A DNA stretch of 64,000 bases, from assembly GCF_019645875.1 (NCBI RefSeq), contig NZ_CP081000.1:3100001-3164000 (forward strand). The letters run 5' to 3'. Below are positions 37,022-44,745 of this stretch, one piece after another (within the stretch, counting starts at the first letter, position 1; each line of letters opens with the position of its first letter). Under the pieces are notes generated by a model that did no database searches, was not told where the DNA came from, and worked only from the letters and a program-made list of their open reading frames with translations. The position numbers were made by a program, and so were the translations under genes. The DNA is from Mycolicibacterium senegalense. Its GTDB lineage: Bacteria > Actinomycetota > Actinomycetes > Mycobacteriales > Mycobacteriaceae.

Positions 37022-37065
37022 CGGTGTGCACATGCACACCGAAACGGCGAATTTTCGGTGCACCG
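37022..37065. promoter_or_regulatory. Two CGGTG..CACCG operators between pucR and the hydantoinase gene
   Basis: CGGTGTGCACATGCACACCG (37022-37041) is a perfect 20-bp palindrome. CGGTGCACCG (37056-37065) is a second, shorter palindrome with the same CGGTG/CACCG ends. They lie in the 271-bp divergent gap, 43 bp from the pucR start, and are the natural binding sites for the adjacent PucR protein. Confidence 0.75.
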
Positions 37066-37250
37066 CGTGCTGGTTCGATGCCGGTTCGTCACTTAAGTTC
37101 GTTGTGACCGCGGCCACAGTCGAGAGCGTTCGGGACCACCGCAACGCGGTTGTGCGCGTGTGCCGCGATCGGATCCCTACAGCCGCCGGGCGCGCCCGGC
37201 CATCGGGTCGACCGCACTTCGGCAGTACGACGAGAGCGAATGAATTGGCA

Positions 37251-38660
37251 ATGAGCAGAACCCTGATCACCGGCGGCACGATCGTCAACGCGACAGGCAC
37301 GTGTACCGCAGACGTCTTGGTCGACGGCGAGCGGATCGTCGCCGTCCTCGACGCCCAGACCGTGTTGGGAGGATCGCCGGCCGCCGAGAGGATCATCGAT
37401 GCCACCGGCAAGTACGTCATCCCCGGCGGCGTGGATGCCCACACCCATATGGAGATGCCTTTCGGCGGCACCAACGCCTCCGACACGTTCGAAACCGGCA
37501 CGCGGGCCGCGGCGTGGGGCGGCACCACGACGATCGTCGACTTCGTCGTCCAGAAGGCCGGGGAGAATCCGCTTCGCCAGTACGAACTGTGGCACGAGAA
37601 AGCGGGCGGCAACTGTGCCATCGACTACGGCTTTCACCAGATTCTGAGCGACGTCGATGACGCCTCGCTGGCCGCCATGGACGAACTGGTTCACGAGGGC
37701 GTCACGAGCTTCAAGTTCTTCATGGCCTACAAGGGCGTCTTCCTGTCCGACGACGGCCAGATCCTTCGGGGAATGCAGCGGGCGAGCGACAACGGTGCAT
37801 TGATCATGATGCACGCCGAAAACGGCAGTGTCATAGACGTTCTCGTCCAGCAATCCATCGCCCGCGGCGATACCGCGCCCTACCACCACGGGCTGACCCG
37901 GCCCTGGCAGGCCGAAGCAGAGGCCACCCACCGCGCAATCATGCTCGCCGACATCACCGGCGCCCCGCTCTACATCGTCCATGTCAGCGCGAAGCAGGCC
38001 GTCGAACAGATTGCCGCCGCACGCGACAACGGACGCAATGTCTTTGCCGAAACCTGTCCGCAGTACCTCTACCTGTCCCTCGAGGAGCATCTTGGCGCGC
38101 CCGGCTTCGAAGGCGCGAAATGGGTCTGTTCGACGCCACTGCGCTCGCGCGCCGAAGGCCACCAGCACCACATGTGGCAGGGGCTGCGGACCAATGACCT
38201 GCAGGTCGTCTCCACCGACCATTGCCCGTTCTGCATGAACGGTCAAAAAAACCTGGGCCGCAACGACTTCTCCAAGATCCCCAACGGCATCGGCTCGGTC
38301 GAACATCGGATGGACCTGCTGTACCAAGGCGTCGTGCTCGGTGAGATCTCCCTGCCCCGGTGGGTCGAGATCTGCTCGACGACACCAGCACGCATGTTCG
38401 GGATGTACGGCAAGAAGGGTGTGATCCAGCCCGGGGCCGACGCCGACATCGTGATCTACGACCCCAACGGCAGAACACACATCAGCGCCGAAACCCATCA
38501 CATGAACATCGATCACTCCGCATGGGAGGGCTTCGAGGTCGACGGCCATGTGGACACCGTGCTGTCCCGAGGCCAGGTGGTCGTGGACCGGAACACCTTC
38601 CATGGCCGGACCGGCCATGGCCAGTACATCAAACGCGGCCTCAGCCAATACCTCATCTAG
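37251..38660 (+). CDS. Dihydropyrimidinase / hydantoinase
   Basis: 469-aa cyclic amidohydrolase. Metal ligands His64 and His66 (GVDAHTHMEMPFGG), carboxylated Lys155 (TSFKFFMAYKG), further His in MMHAENG and IVHVSAKQA, and the Asp in STDHCPF. It opens hydantoin or dihydropyrimidine rings to N-carbamoyl acids. The ATG at 37251 begins MSRTLITGGTIV. First gene of a four-gene operon with an LLM oxidoreductase, a carbamoyl amidohydrolase and an NCS1 permease. Enzymes of this type cannot be split into hydantoinase or dihydropyrimidinase by sequence alone. Confidence 0.93.
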   Translation: MSRTLITGGTIVNATGTCTADVLVDGERIVAVLDAQTVLGGSPAAERIIDATGKYVIPGGVDAHTHMEMPFGGTNASDTFETGTRAAAWGGTTTIVDFVVQKAGENPLRQYELWHEKAGGNCAIDYGFHQILSDVDDASLAAMDELVHEGVTSFKFFMAYKGVFLSDDGQILRGMQRASDNGALIMMHAENGSVIDVLVQQSIARGDTAPYHHGLTRPWQAEAEATHRAIMLADITGAPLYIVHVSAKQAVEQIAAARDNGRNVFAETCPQYLYLSLEEHLGAPGFEGAKWVCSTPLRSRAEGHQHHMWQGLRTNDLQVVSTDHCPFCMNGQKNLGRNDFSKIPNGIGSVEHRMDLLYQGVVLGEISLPRWVEICSTTPARMFGMYGKKGVIQPGADADIVIYDPNGRTHISAETHHMNIDHSAWEGFEVDGHVDTVLSRGQVVVDRNTFHGRTGHGQYIKRGLSQYLI

Positions 38661-38690
38661 TCCCGCCGCCGAGCAAAGAAAGGTCTACCA

Positions 38691-39710
38691 ATGGATTTCG
38701 GCATCGTGCTGCAACCCGACCCACCTGCCTCGCGTGTGGTCGAGTTGGCGGTCGCCGCGGAGAACCGGGGATTCGACTACGTCTGGACGTTCGACTCACA
38801 CCTGCTGTGGCAGGAGCCGTATGTCATCCACGGTCAGATCCTGGCGGCCACCCGCAAGGTGATCGTCGGCCCCATGGTCACCAACCCGATCAGCCGTGAC
38901 GTCACGGTCACCGCCTCCACCTACGCGACGCTGAACTCGATGTTCGGCAACCGCACCGTGTGCTCGATCGGCCGCGGTGACAGCGCCGTGCGGACGTTGT
39001 CCGGAAAGCCCTCCACCCTGGCCGCCCTGAGGTCGGCGGTCACGGTGATCTCCGACCTGGCCAACGGGCGCCCGACCGAGATCAACGGCTCCACGGTGCG
39101 CCTGCCCTGGGCCGGCAAGTCCACCCTGGACGTGTACGTCGGCGCCTATGGACCGAAGGCGCTCGAGCTGTGCGGACAGGTCGCCGACGGATTCCTGTTG
39201 CAGCTGGCCGATCCCGACATCACCAAGTGGATGATCGAACGAGTCAAGAATGCCGCCGCCGACGCCGGACGCAATCCCGACGACGTCAAGGTCTGCGTCG
39301 GTGCGCCGGCCTACATCGGCGACGACCTGGATCACCAACGCGACCAATGCCGTTGGTTCGGCGGAATGGTCGGCAACCACGTCGCCGACATCGTCACCAA
39401 ATACGGCACCAGTGGCGCCGTGCCCGAGGCACTCACGGACTACATCAAGGGTCGTCACGGATACGACTACAACGCACACGGACGCGCAGGCAGCTCACAC
39501 TCGGACTTCGTGCCCGACGACGTCATCGACCGCTTCTGCATCCTGGGGTCCGCCGATGCGCACATCGCCAAACTGCAGGAATTGCAGAAGCTCGGCGTCG
39601 ACCAGTTCGCGATCTACCTGCAACACGACGGCCAGGACCACACCCTGGCCGAGTACGGCAAGGCCGTCATTCCAGCGATCAACCGCCCCGGCGACGTCAT
39701 CCTGAGCTGA
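38691..39710 (+). CDS. LLM-class F420/flavin oxidoreductase of hydantoin clusters
   Basis: 339-aa luciferase-like TIM barrel. Features are MDFGIVLQPDPPASRVVELAVAAENRGFDYVWTFDSH, RKVIVGPMVTNPISRDVTVTASTYATLN, the GNRTVCSIGRGDSA loop and a C-terminal LQELQKLGVDQFAIYL. It fits the TIGR03842-type subfamily that travels with dihydropyrimidinase genes. The cofactor is probably F420 or FMN. Its reaction is unknown; it could make or open a ring substrate before the hydantoinase. SD-like AAAGG lies upstream of the ATG. Confidence 0.85.
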   Translation: MDFGIVLQPDPPASRVVELAVAAENRGFDYVWTFDSHLLWQEPYVIHGQILAATRKVIVGPMVTNPISRDVTVTASTYATLNSMFGNRTVCSIGRGDSAVRTLSGKPSTLAALRSAVTVISDLANGRPTEINGSTVRLPWAGKSTLDVYVGAYGPKALELCGQVADGFLLQLADPDITKWMIERVKNAAADAGRNPDDVKVCVGAPAYIGDDLDHQRDQCRWFGGMVGNHVADIVTKYGTSGAVPEALTDYIKGRHGYDYNAHGRAGSSHSDFVPDDVIDRFCILGSADAHIAKLQELQKLGVDQFAIYLQHDGQDHTLAEYGKAVIPAINRPGDVILS

Positions 39711-39753
39711 CCGTCGCCATCCAAAACCATTGAACGAGAGAGGAAACGACCCC

Positions 39754-40602
39754 ATGACCACGATCAAGGCAGCCCTCACCCAGGTGGCCTGGACCGGAGA
39801 CGAAGAGTCGATGGTGGCCAAACACGAGGATCTGACCCGGCAGGCCGCCGCGGCCGGCGCGCAGATCGTCTGCTTCCAGGAACTCTTCCACGGGCCCTAC
39901 TTCGGCATCGTGCAGGATCCGAAATACTACGAGTACGCCCAGGCGGTCCCGGGTCCGCTCACCGAGCGTTTCTCGGCGCTGGCCAAGGAACTCGGGGTCG
40001 TGCTGGTGCTCCCGGTGTACGAGGAGGAGATGCCGGGCGTCTACTACAACACAGCAGCCGTGATCGACGCTGACGGAAGCTATCTCGGCAAGTACCGGAA
40101 GAACCACATCCCCCATGTCGACCGATTCTGGGAGAAGTTCTACTTCAAACCCGGCAATCTCGGCTACCCGGTGTTCGACACCGCTGTGGGCAGGGTCGGC
40201 GTGTACATCTGTTACGACCGCCACTTCCCGGAAGGCTGGCGCGAGTTCGGACTCGCCGGTGCCGAGTTGGTCTTCAACCCGTCGGCCACCAAACCCGGCC
40301 TGTCCAATCGGCTCTGGGAACTGGAGCAGCCTGCAGCCGCCGCCAACAACCAGTATTTCGTAGGGGCCAATAATCGGATCGGCACCGAGACCGGGGAATT
40401 CGGCGATGACGCCGTGACCTTCTACGGAAGCTCCTATTTCGTAGATCCCCGTGGCAACTACGTGGGCGACGTGGCCTCGCCGGACGCCGAGGAGATCGTG
40501 ATACGCGACCTCGACCTGTCCCTCGTGCGCACTGTACGCAACGACTGGCAGTTCTACCGAGACCGTCGCCCCGAATCCTACGAAGCCATTCCCGCCCACT
40601 AG
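39754..40602 (+). CDS. N-carbamoyl amidohydrolase / beta-ureidopropionase (nitrilase superfamily)
   Basis: 282 aa. Catalytic triad Glu43 (CFQELFHGPYF), Lys116 (YRKNHIPH) and Cys153 (VYICYDRHFPEG). It removes the carbamoyl group (as CO2 and ammonia) from N-carbamoyl beta-alanine or N-carbamoyl amino acids, the step after hydantoinase. The ATG at 39754 has GAGAGGAAA upstream; the earlier ATG at 39730 lacks one. Confidence 0.92.
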   Translation: MTTIKAALTQVAWTGDEESMVAKHEDLTRQAAAAGAQIVCFQELFHGPYFGIVQDPKYYEYAQAVPGPLTERFSALAKELGVVLVLPVYEEEMPGVYYNTAAVIDADGSYLGKYRKNHIPHVDRFWEKFYFKPGNLGYPVFDTAVGRVGVYICYDRHFPEGWREFGLAGAELVFNPSATKPGLSNRLWELEQPAAAANNQYFVGANNRIGTETGEFGDDAVTFYGSSYFVDPRGNYVGDVASPDAEEIVIRDLDLSLVRTVRNDWQFYRDRRPESYEAIPAH

Positions 40603-40628
40603 ATTCCCGCTCACAGATGGAGTCCTCA

Positions 40629-42239
40629 ATGCGCGCCAAGGCACCCAAAACCGCGTCGCTCGGCGACCCCGCACCCATCCCGTTGGATGAGCACGGGCAT
40701 GCCGTGGAGGCCTCGCTCTACAACGCGGACCTGCGACCGATCCATCCGGCCATGCGCACCTGGACGAGCCGTGTCTACCTGACGTTGTGGGTGGCAATGT
40801 GCATGAACCCGGCCACCTGGACGCTGGCAGCGTCGCTCATCGCATTGGGGATGAACTGGGTTCAAGCCCTCTTCACCATCGTGCTGGCCAACCTGATCGT
40901 GTTGATCCCCATGCTGCTCAACAGCCACGCAGGCGCAAAGCACGGGATAAGTTTCCCGGTGTTCGCCCGAGCCGCTTACGGTGTGCGCGGGGCGAACCTG
41001 CCCGCGGTCATGCGCGGACTGGTGGCATGTGGATGGTTCGGAATTCAAACCTGGTTCGGCGGTCTGGGTCTCAATCTTGCGCTGGGCGCCGCGATCGGAC
41101 CGTCCTGGTCGCAGGCTCAGCCCGTCGATTTCGGCTTCATCGGAACGCTGCCGGTCACCACCCTGGCGTGCTACCTGATAGTTCTCGCCCTTCAGGTGGC
41201 GGTGATTTACAAGGGGTTTGAATCCCTGCGCCGCTTTCAGCAGATCGCCGCGCCAGTCGTCGTGGGCGCGGTTCTGCTCCTGATCGTCGTATTGCTGTTC
41301 AAGACCGGCGGCGATCTCGGACCGGTGATGTCGCAGCCGTCGAAACTGGGCTGGGGATCGCACTTCTGGCTCGCGGTCTTCCCGATCAGCCTGATGGCCA
41401 ATATCGCGTTCTGGTCGACGTTGTCGCTCAACATGCCGGATTTCACCAGGTTCGCCGAAAACCAGCAGGCACAGCGACGAGGTCAAGCATGGGGCCTGCC
41501 GGCGACCATGCTGGTCGTCTCCCTGATGGCGATCCTCGCCACCTCCCTGGCCTCACAGCACTACGGGGTGACGGCAGCCGAGCTGTGGAACCCCGACGAG
41601 TTGGTATCTCATTTCGGCAGTCGCATAGCGATTTTCGTGGGCGCGTTGGCCATCGTCGTCTCGAGTGTGCAGACCAACATGGCGGCCAACCTCGTCAGCC
41701 CGGCGCTGGACTTCGCCAATGCACTGCCCAAGCTCATCACGTTCCGGTGGGGCGTGCTGGTCTCGGTCGCCCTCGGCACCCTGATCCTGCCCTGGAAGCT
41801 GCTGGCCAGCCCCGAGACCTATGTGTTCGTCTGGCTGGGGTTCTACGGCGGTGTCATGGGTGCTGTGGGCGGCGTCCTGACGTCGGACTATTGGCTCGCA
41901 CGTAAGACCGAACTACGGGTACCCGAGCTGTACATCCTCGACGGCCACTACCACTTCACCAGCGGATGGAACGTTCGTGCGGTGATCGCCACGGCCGTAG
42001 GAGCCTTCGTCGCGGTGGGTGGGGCCTACTCGACACTCGGACCCAACGGAGAGAAATCCGGCCCGTTCCCCGTCGACGGGGTGATCCCGCTGCTCAAGCC
42101 GCTGTACGACTACAACTGGATCGTGGCCTTCCTGGTCGCCATGGCGGTCTACTGGGTGTTGGCGGCGCATCGCCGGAACAGCCACCACACGGTGCCGTTC
42201 GACGGCACGCCCGCACCTACGCTCACGCCGAGCGCGTAG
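40629..42239 (+). CDS. NCS1-family nucleobase/hydantoin:cation symporter
   Basis: 536 aa with about twelve membrane helices of the LeuT-type fold, close in pattern to Mhp1 and allantoin permeases: HPAMRTWTSRVYLTLWVAMCMNPATWTLAASLIALGM in helix 1, GISFPVFARAAYGVRGANLPAVMRGLVACGWFGIQTWFGG in helix 3, and FWSTLSLNMPDFTRFA in helix 6-7. ATG 40629 is preferred to 40617 because GGAG lies six bases upstream. It imports the substrate of the preceding three enzymes, presumably a hydantoin or dihydropyrimidine. Confidence 0.92.
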   Translation: MRAKAPKTASLGDPAPIPLDEHGHAVEASLYNADLRPIHPAMRTWTSRVYLTLWVAMCMNPATWTLAASLIALGMNWVQALFTIVLANLIVLIPMLLNSHAGAKHGISFPVFARAAYGVRGANLPAVMRGLVACGWFGIQTWFGGLGLNLALGAAIGPSWSQAQPVDFGFIGTLPVTTLACYLIVLALQVAVIYKGFESLRRFQQIAAPVVVGAVLLLIVVLLFKTGGDLGPVMSQPSKLGWGSHFWLAVFPISLMANIAFWSTLSLNMPDFTRFAENQQAQRRGQAWGLPATMLVVSLMAILATSLASQHYGVTAAELWNPDELVSHFGSRIAIFVGALAIVVSSVQTNMAANLVSPALDFANALPKLITFRWGVLVSVALGTLILPWKLLASPETYVFVWLGFYGGVMGAVGGVLTSDYWLARKTELRVPELYILDGHYHFTSGWNVRAVIATAVGAFVAVGGAYSTLGPNGEKSGPFPVDGVIPLLKPLYDYNWIVAFLVAMAVYWVLAAHRRNSHHTVPFDGTPAPTLTPSA

Positions 42240-42242
42240 ACC

Positions 42243-42282
42243 GTTCGGACCGGGGAGCGCCTCAGCGCTGCCCGGTCCGAAC
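42243..42282. terminator. Long hairpin between the permease gene and tRNA-Cys
   Basis: GTTCGGACCGGG (42243-42254) pairs perfectly with CCCGGTCCGAAC (42271-42282), and an inner AGCGC-CTCA-GCGCT extends the stem. No U-run on either side. It stands 3 bp past the permease stop and 11 bp from the tRNA 3' end, so it can serve both convergent transcripts. Confidence 0.75.
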
Positions 42283-42293
42283 AGACCGCATCG

Positions 42294-42364
42294 AGCGAGT
42301 GACGGGATTCGAACCCGTGTAAACGGCTTTGCAGGCCGGTGCCTAGCCACTCAGCCACACCCGC
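42294..42364 (-). tRNA. tRNA-Cys (GCA anticodon)
   Basis: 71-nt cloverleaf on the minus strand. The acceptor stem GCGGGTG/CACTCGC has one G-U pair, the anticodon loop is CTGCAAA (anticodon GCA), the T arm is ACGGG-TTCGAAT-CCCGT, and the discriminator is U, as required for cysteine tRNAs. CCA is not encoded. Confidence 0.96.
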
Positions 42365-42424
42365 ATCACGAGTTACAGTGCCAGGCGCACCGGAGCCAGC
42401 CCATGGTTTCGATCGCAATGATCG

Positions 42425-43195
42425 TTACTCGTCGGTGTCGTCCCCCACCGGCCTGCCGACCACTTGGCCGCCCTGGGGCCAGCCGGCCGGCGAGTCCTCC
42501 CACGGTTCCTGCCGCCCATACGGAGTCAGGTCGAGGAACGGGTACCCGACCGCGGTGTGATCGAGGCCGCGGGCAAAAGCCGAGTAGGTGTGGAAGACCT
42601 CGTCACCGCGACGCAAGAAGACACTGGCCCCGGGCCAGTCACCGCGCAGATCGTCGTCATCGAAACCGTCGGCGCGCAGTTCCTCGGCGGACTTGTAGTT
42701 GTATTCGATCGGGGCACGGGCCGGGTCGAGCGTCACGTGGTAGTCGTAGGTGAAATCGCTGTCGCGCGACGAGTACCACGGGAAGGTCCAGCCGTGGCTG
42801 TCGCGGTAGGCGGCGATGCTGGCATACGGCGCGCGGGACACACAGGCGAACGTGACGTCCTTGCCGTGCAACAGCTTTCGGTCTTCTTCGGTGAAGGTCA
42901 GATCGGCCGCGGCGGTACAGCTGGGACAACCGGCGTCGATAGCGTCGATCCACATGAAGTGGTGGATGTAGAGCTGGCTACGGCCCTCGAACAAATCGAG
43001 CAGCGTCACTTCACCATCGGGGCCCTCGAAGGTGTAGTCCTTGTCCACCTTCACCATCGGCAGCCGGCGCCGTTGGGCGTTGACCGCGTCGCGCAGGTGC
43101 GTCACCTCACGTTCGGCGGTCAGCAATTTCTTGCGCGCCTCGAGCCACTCGTCCCGATCGACGACATCTGGGTAGGCGTTCAGTGTCAGCGGCAT
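42425..43195 (-). CDS. DUF899 thioredoxin-like protein
   Basis: 256 aa, DUF899 family: EWLEARKKLLTAEREVTHLRDAVNAQRRRLPMVKVDKDY, then LYIHHFMWIDAIDAGCPSCTAAADL with a CPSC redox motif, and a C-terminal DEVFHTYSAFARGLDHTAVGYPFLDLTPYGRQEPWEDSP. Cytosolic with a thioredoxin fold; enzymatic role unproven. The ATG at 43195 has AGGAG in front. A longer open frame continues into the MFS gene in another frame and is a GC-rich artefact. Confidence 0.9.
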   Translation of the reverse strand: MPLTLNAYPDVVDRDEWLEARKKLLTAEREVTHLRDAVNAQRRRLPMVKVDKDYTFEGPDGEVTLLDLFEGRSQLYIHHFMWIDAIDAGCPSCTAAADLTFTEEDRKLLHGKDVTFACVSRAPYASIAAYRDSHGWTFPWYSSRDSDFTYDYHVTLDPARAPIEYNYKSAEELRADGFDDDDLRGDWPGASVFLRRGDEVFHTYSAFARGLDHTAVGYPFLDLTPYGRQEPWEDSPAGWPQGGQVVGRPVGDDTDE

Positions 43196-43257
43196 CGAAT
43201 CACTCCTCGTGTTGGTCCTGGAGGAGAGACTCGCGCCGGGGCCGAAACTCATCGCGC

Positions 43258-43318
43258 GCGAACGTGCGCAGAATGCCGGCGTTATGCGGCGTGTTGGGCA
43301 GCAGACGCGCACGCTCGC
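43258..43318 (+). repeat. 61-bp palindromic repeat, copy 3, forming the end of the MFS gene
   Basis: Arms GCGAACGTGC (43258-43267) and GCACGCTCGC (43309-43318), 61 bp overall, core GGCGTGTTGGGCAGCAGAC. The MFS reading frame runs into it: the last 13 or so residues (RACASAAQHAA) and the stop at 43282 are encoded by the repeat. Confidence 0.85.
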
Positions 43319-44697
43319 GGTGCAGAACGGAACGAAGCGATGGCTCCGAGCGCGGCGAGCACCGCGAACGCGGCGAACAGCCAACGCGCCGCGGCCGCGT
43401 CCGCGGTATCGCGGAGGTTGACGACGACACCGGCCAGACCCGCACCGAACGCCCCGCAGATGAGCTGGACGGTGTTGATGGCGGCCGCCGCGGCCGGCCC
43501 CTCGCCCGGATCGTCCACGCTGCCCATCGCCCACGCGGACAGATGCGGCCAGGCGATACCGATGCCGGCACCCGTGACCGCGAACGCCACCGCCCACGCC
43601 ACCACCAACCCCGGCGCCATCCCGTCCCGGATCAGCACCGCCCCTAGGACCAGACCAGCCGCCATCACGATCGGCGCGATCGCCACCGTGCGCACGATGA
43701 CCCGCCGGTTCTGCAGCGACGCACTGACGATCTCCCCAGCTGTCCAACCGACCGACAACACCGCGCCGAAGAAGCCGGCCATCACCGGCGTCAGGTGCGC
43801 CAACCGTTGACCGAACAGCGGCACGTACATGTCCACCATGGTCGCGGCCATCAGCACCCCCAGGCTCAGATAGATCCACTTGAGCGGACCGGACCCGAAT
43901 GTGCTGGGTGGCAACACCGATGCCCCGGCCCGGCGGTCCACGGCCAGGAATGCGACGACCAGCGCCACGCCCAGTGCAAGCAGCGCCGCGGTGGCTCGCC
44001 GGTCGTGCGGAATACCCGCCACACTCACCGTCATGGCCGCCGCACCCAGCAGAACGAGCGACCACCCGGGGATGCCGGGCGCCGGACCCGAGCCGGCGGC
44101 CCTGGCCGGCAGGGCGACCGGCACCAGGACGGCCATCGCAGCCGTGAGGATCACCAGCACACCGAAGGCCCAGCGCCAGTGCCCGAATTGTGCGAACACC
44201 CCACCGGAGGCCGGGCCGATCACGGTACCGACACCCCACATGGCGGACACCAGCGCAGAAGCCTTGGTCCACAACGTATTCGGCAGCGCCGTGTTGATCA
44301 CGGCATACCCCAGGCCGGCGAGCAATCCCCCGGCGAAACCCTGGACGGTACGGCCGGCAAGCAGCACCTCCATACTCGGGGCCAGGGCACAGCTCAGACT
44401 CCCGACGCCGAACACCGTGAGCCCCAGCAGATATGCGCGTCTCGGGCCCAGCCGCATCAACAGCGAGTGGACGGTCGTGGCCGCGACCACCGAGGCGACC
44501 AGGTACACCGTCGTCACCCAGGCGTAGAACCGCTGCCCGCCGATCTCGGCCACCGCACTGGGCAGCAGGCTGATGGTCAGGAACTCGTTGGTGGCGTACA
44601 GCAACACACCGCCGGCCAGGACGGTGGACGCACCCAGATACCGGGCACCCAACAACTGCCGCCAAGTCCCGGTATCGGGAGTCACGGTGTCGGTCAC
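43282..44697 (-). CDS. MFS drug/solute exporter (Rv1634-like)
   Basis: 471 aa with about 12-14 membrane helices. DHA-type motif A variant is in LLMRLGPRRAYLLGLTVFGVGS and motif C-like GVGTVIGPASGGVFAQFGHWRWAF supports an exporter. Rv1634 stands next to uvrB in M. tuberculosis and is an efflux candidate. The extreme C-terminus is supplied by a 61-bp repeat (copy 3) and may differ from related proteins. Substrate unknown. Confidence 0.9.
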   Translation of the reverse strand: MTDTVTPDTGTWRQLLGARYLGASTVLAGGVLLYATNEFLTISLLPSAVAEIGGQRFYAWVTTVYLVASVVAATTVHSLLMRLGPRRAYLLGLTVFGVGSLSCALAPSMEVLLAGRTVQGFAGGLLAGLGYAVINTALPNTLWTKASALVSAMWGVGTVIGPASGGVFAQFGHWRWAFGVLVILTAAMAVLVPVALPARAAGSGPAPGIPGWSLVLLGAAAMTVSVAGIPHDRRATAALLALGVALVVAFLAVDRRAGASVLPPSTFGSGPLKWIYLSLGVLMAATMVDMYVPLFGQRLAHLTPVMAGFFGAVLSVGWTAGEIVSASLQNRRVIVRTVAIAPIVMAAGLVLGAVLIRDGMAPGLVVAWAVAFAVTGAGIGIAWPHLSAWAMGSVDDPGEGPAAAAAINTVQLICGAFGAGLAGVVVNLRDTADAAAARWLFAAFAVLAALGAIASFRSAPRACASAAQHAA

Positions 44698-44745
44698 ACC
44701 GACGACGCTAGAAGCTGAACCGCCGTTGAGGTCAACAACCGCCGA

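Noticed and set aside
37089-38648. 519-codon minus-strand frame opposite the hydantoinase gene
   Set aside because: Complementary shadow; the plus-strand frame carries the metal ligands.
42425-44665. 746-codon minus-strand frame joining the DUF899 gene with the MFS region
   Set aside because: The N-terminal 490 codons are a shifted reading of the MFS gene with low-complexity composition; the real start is the ATG at 43195.
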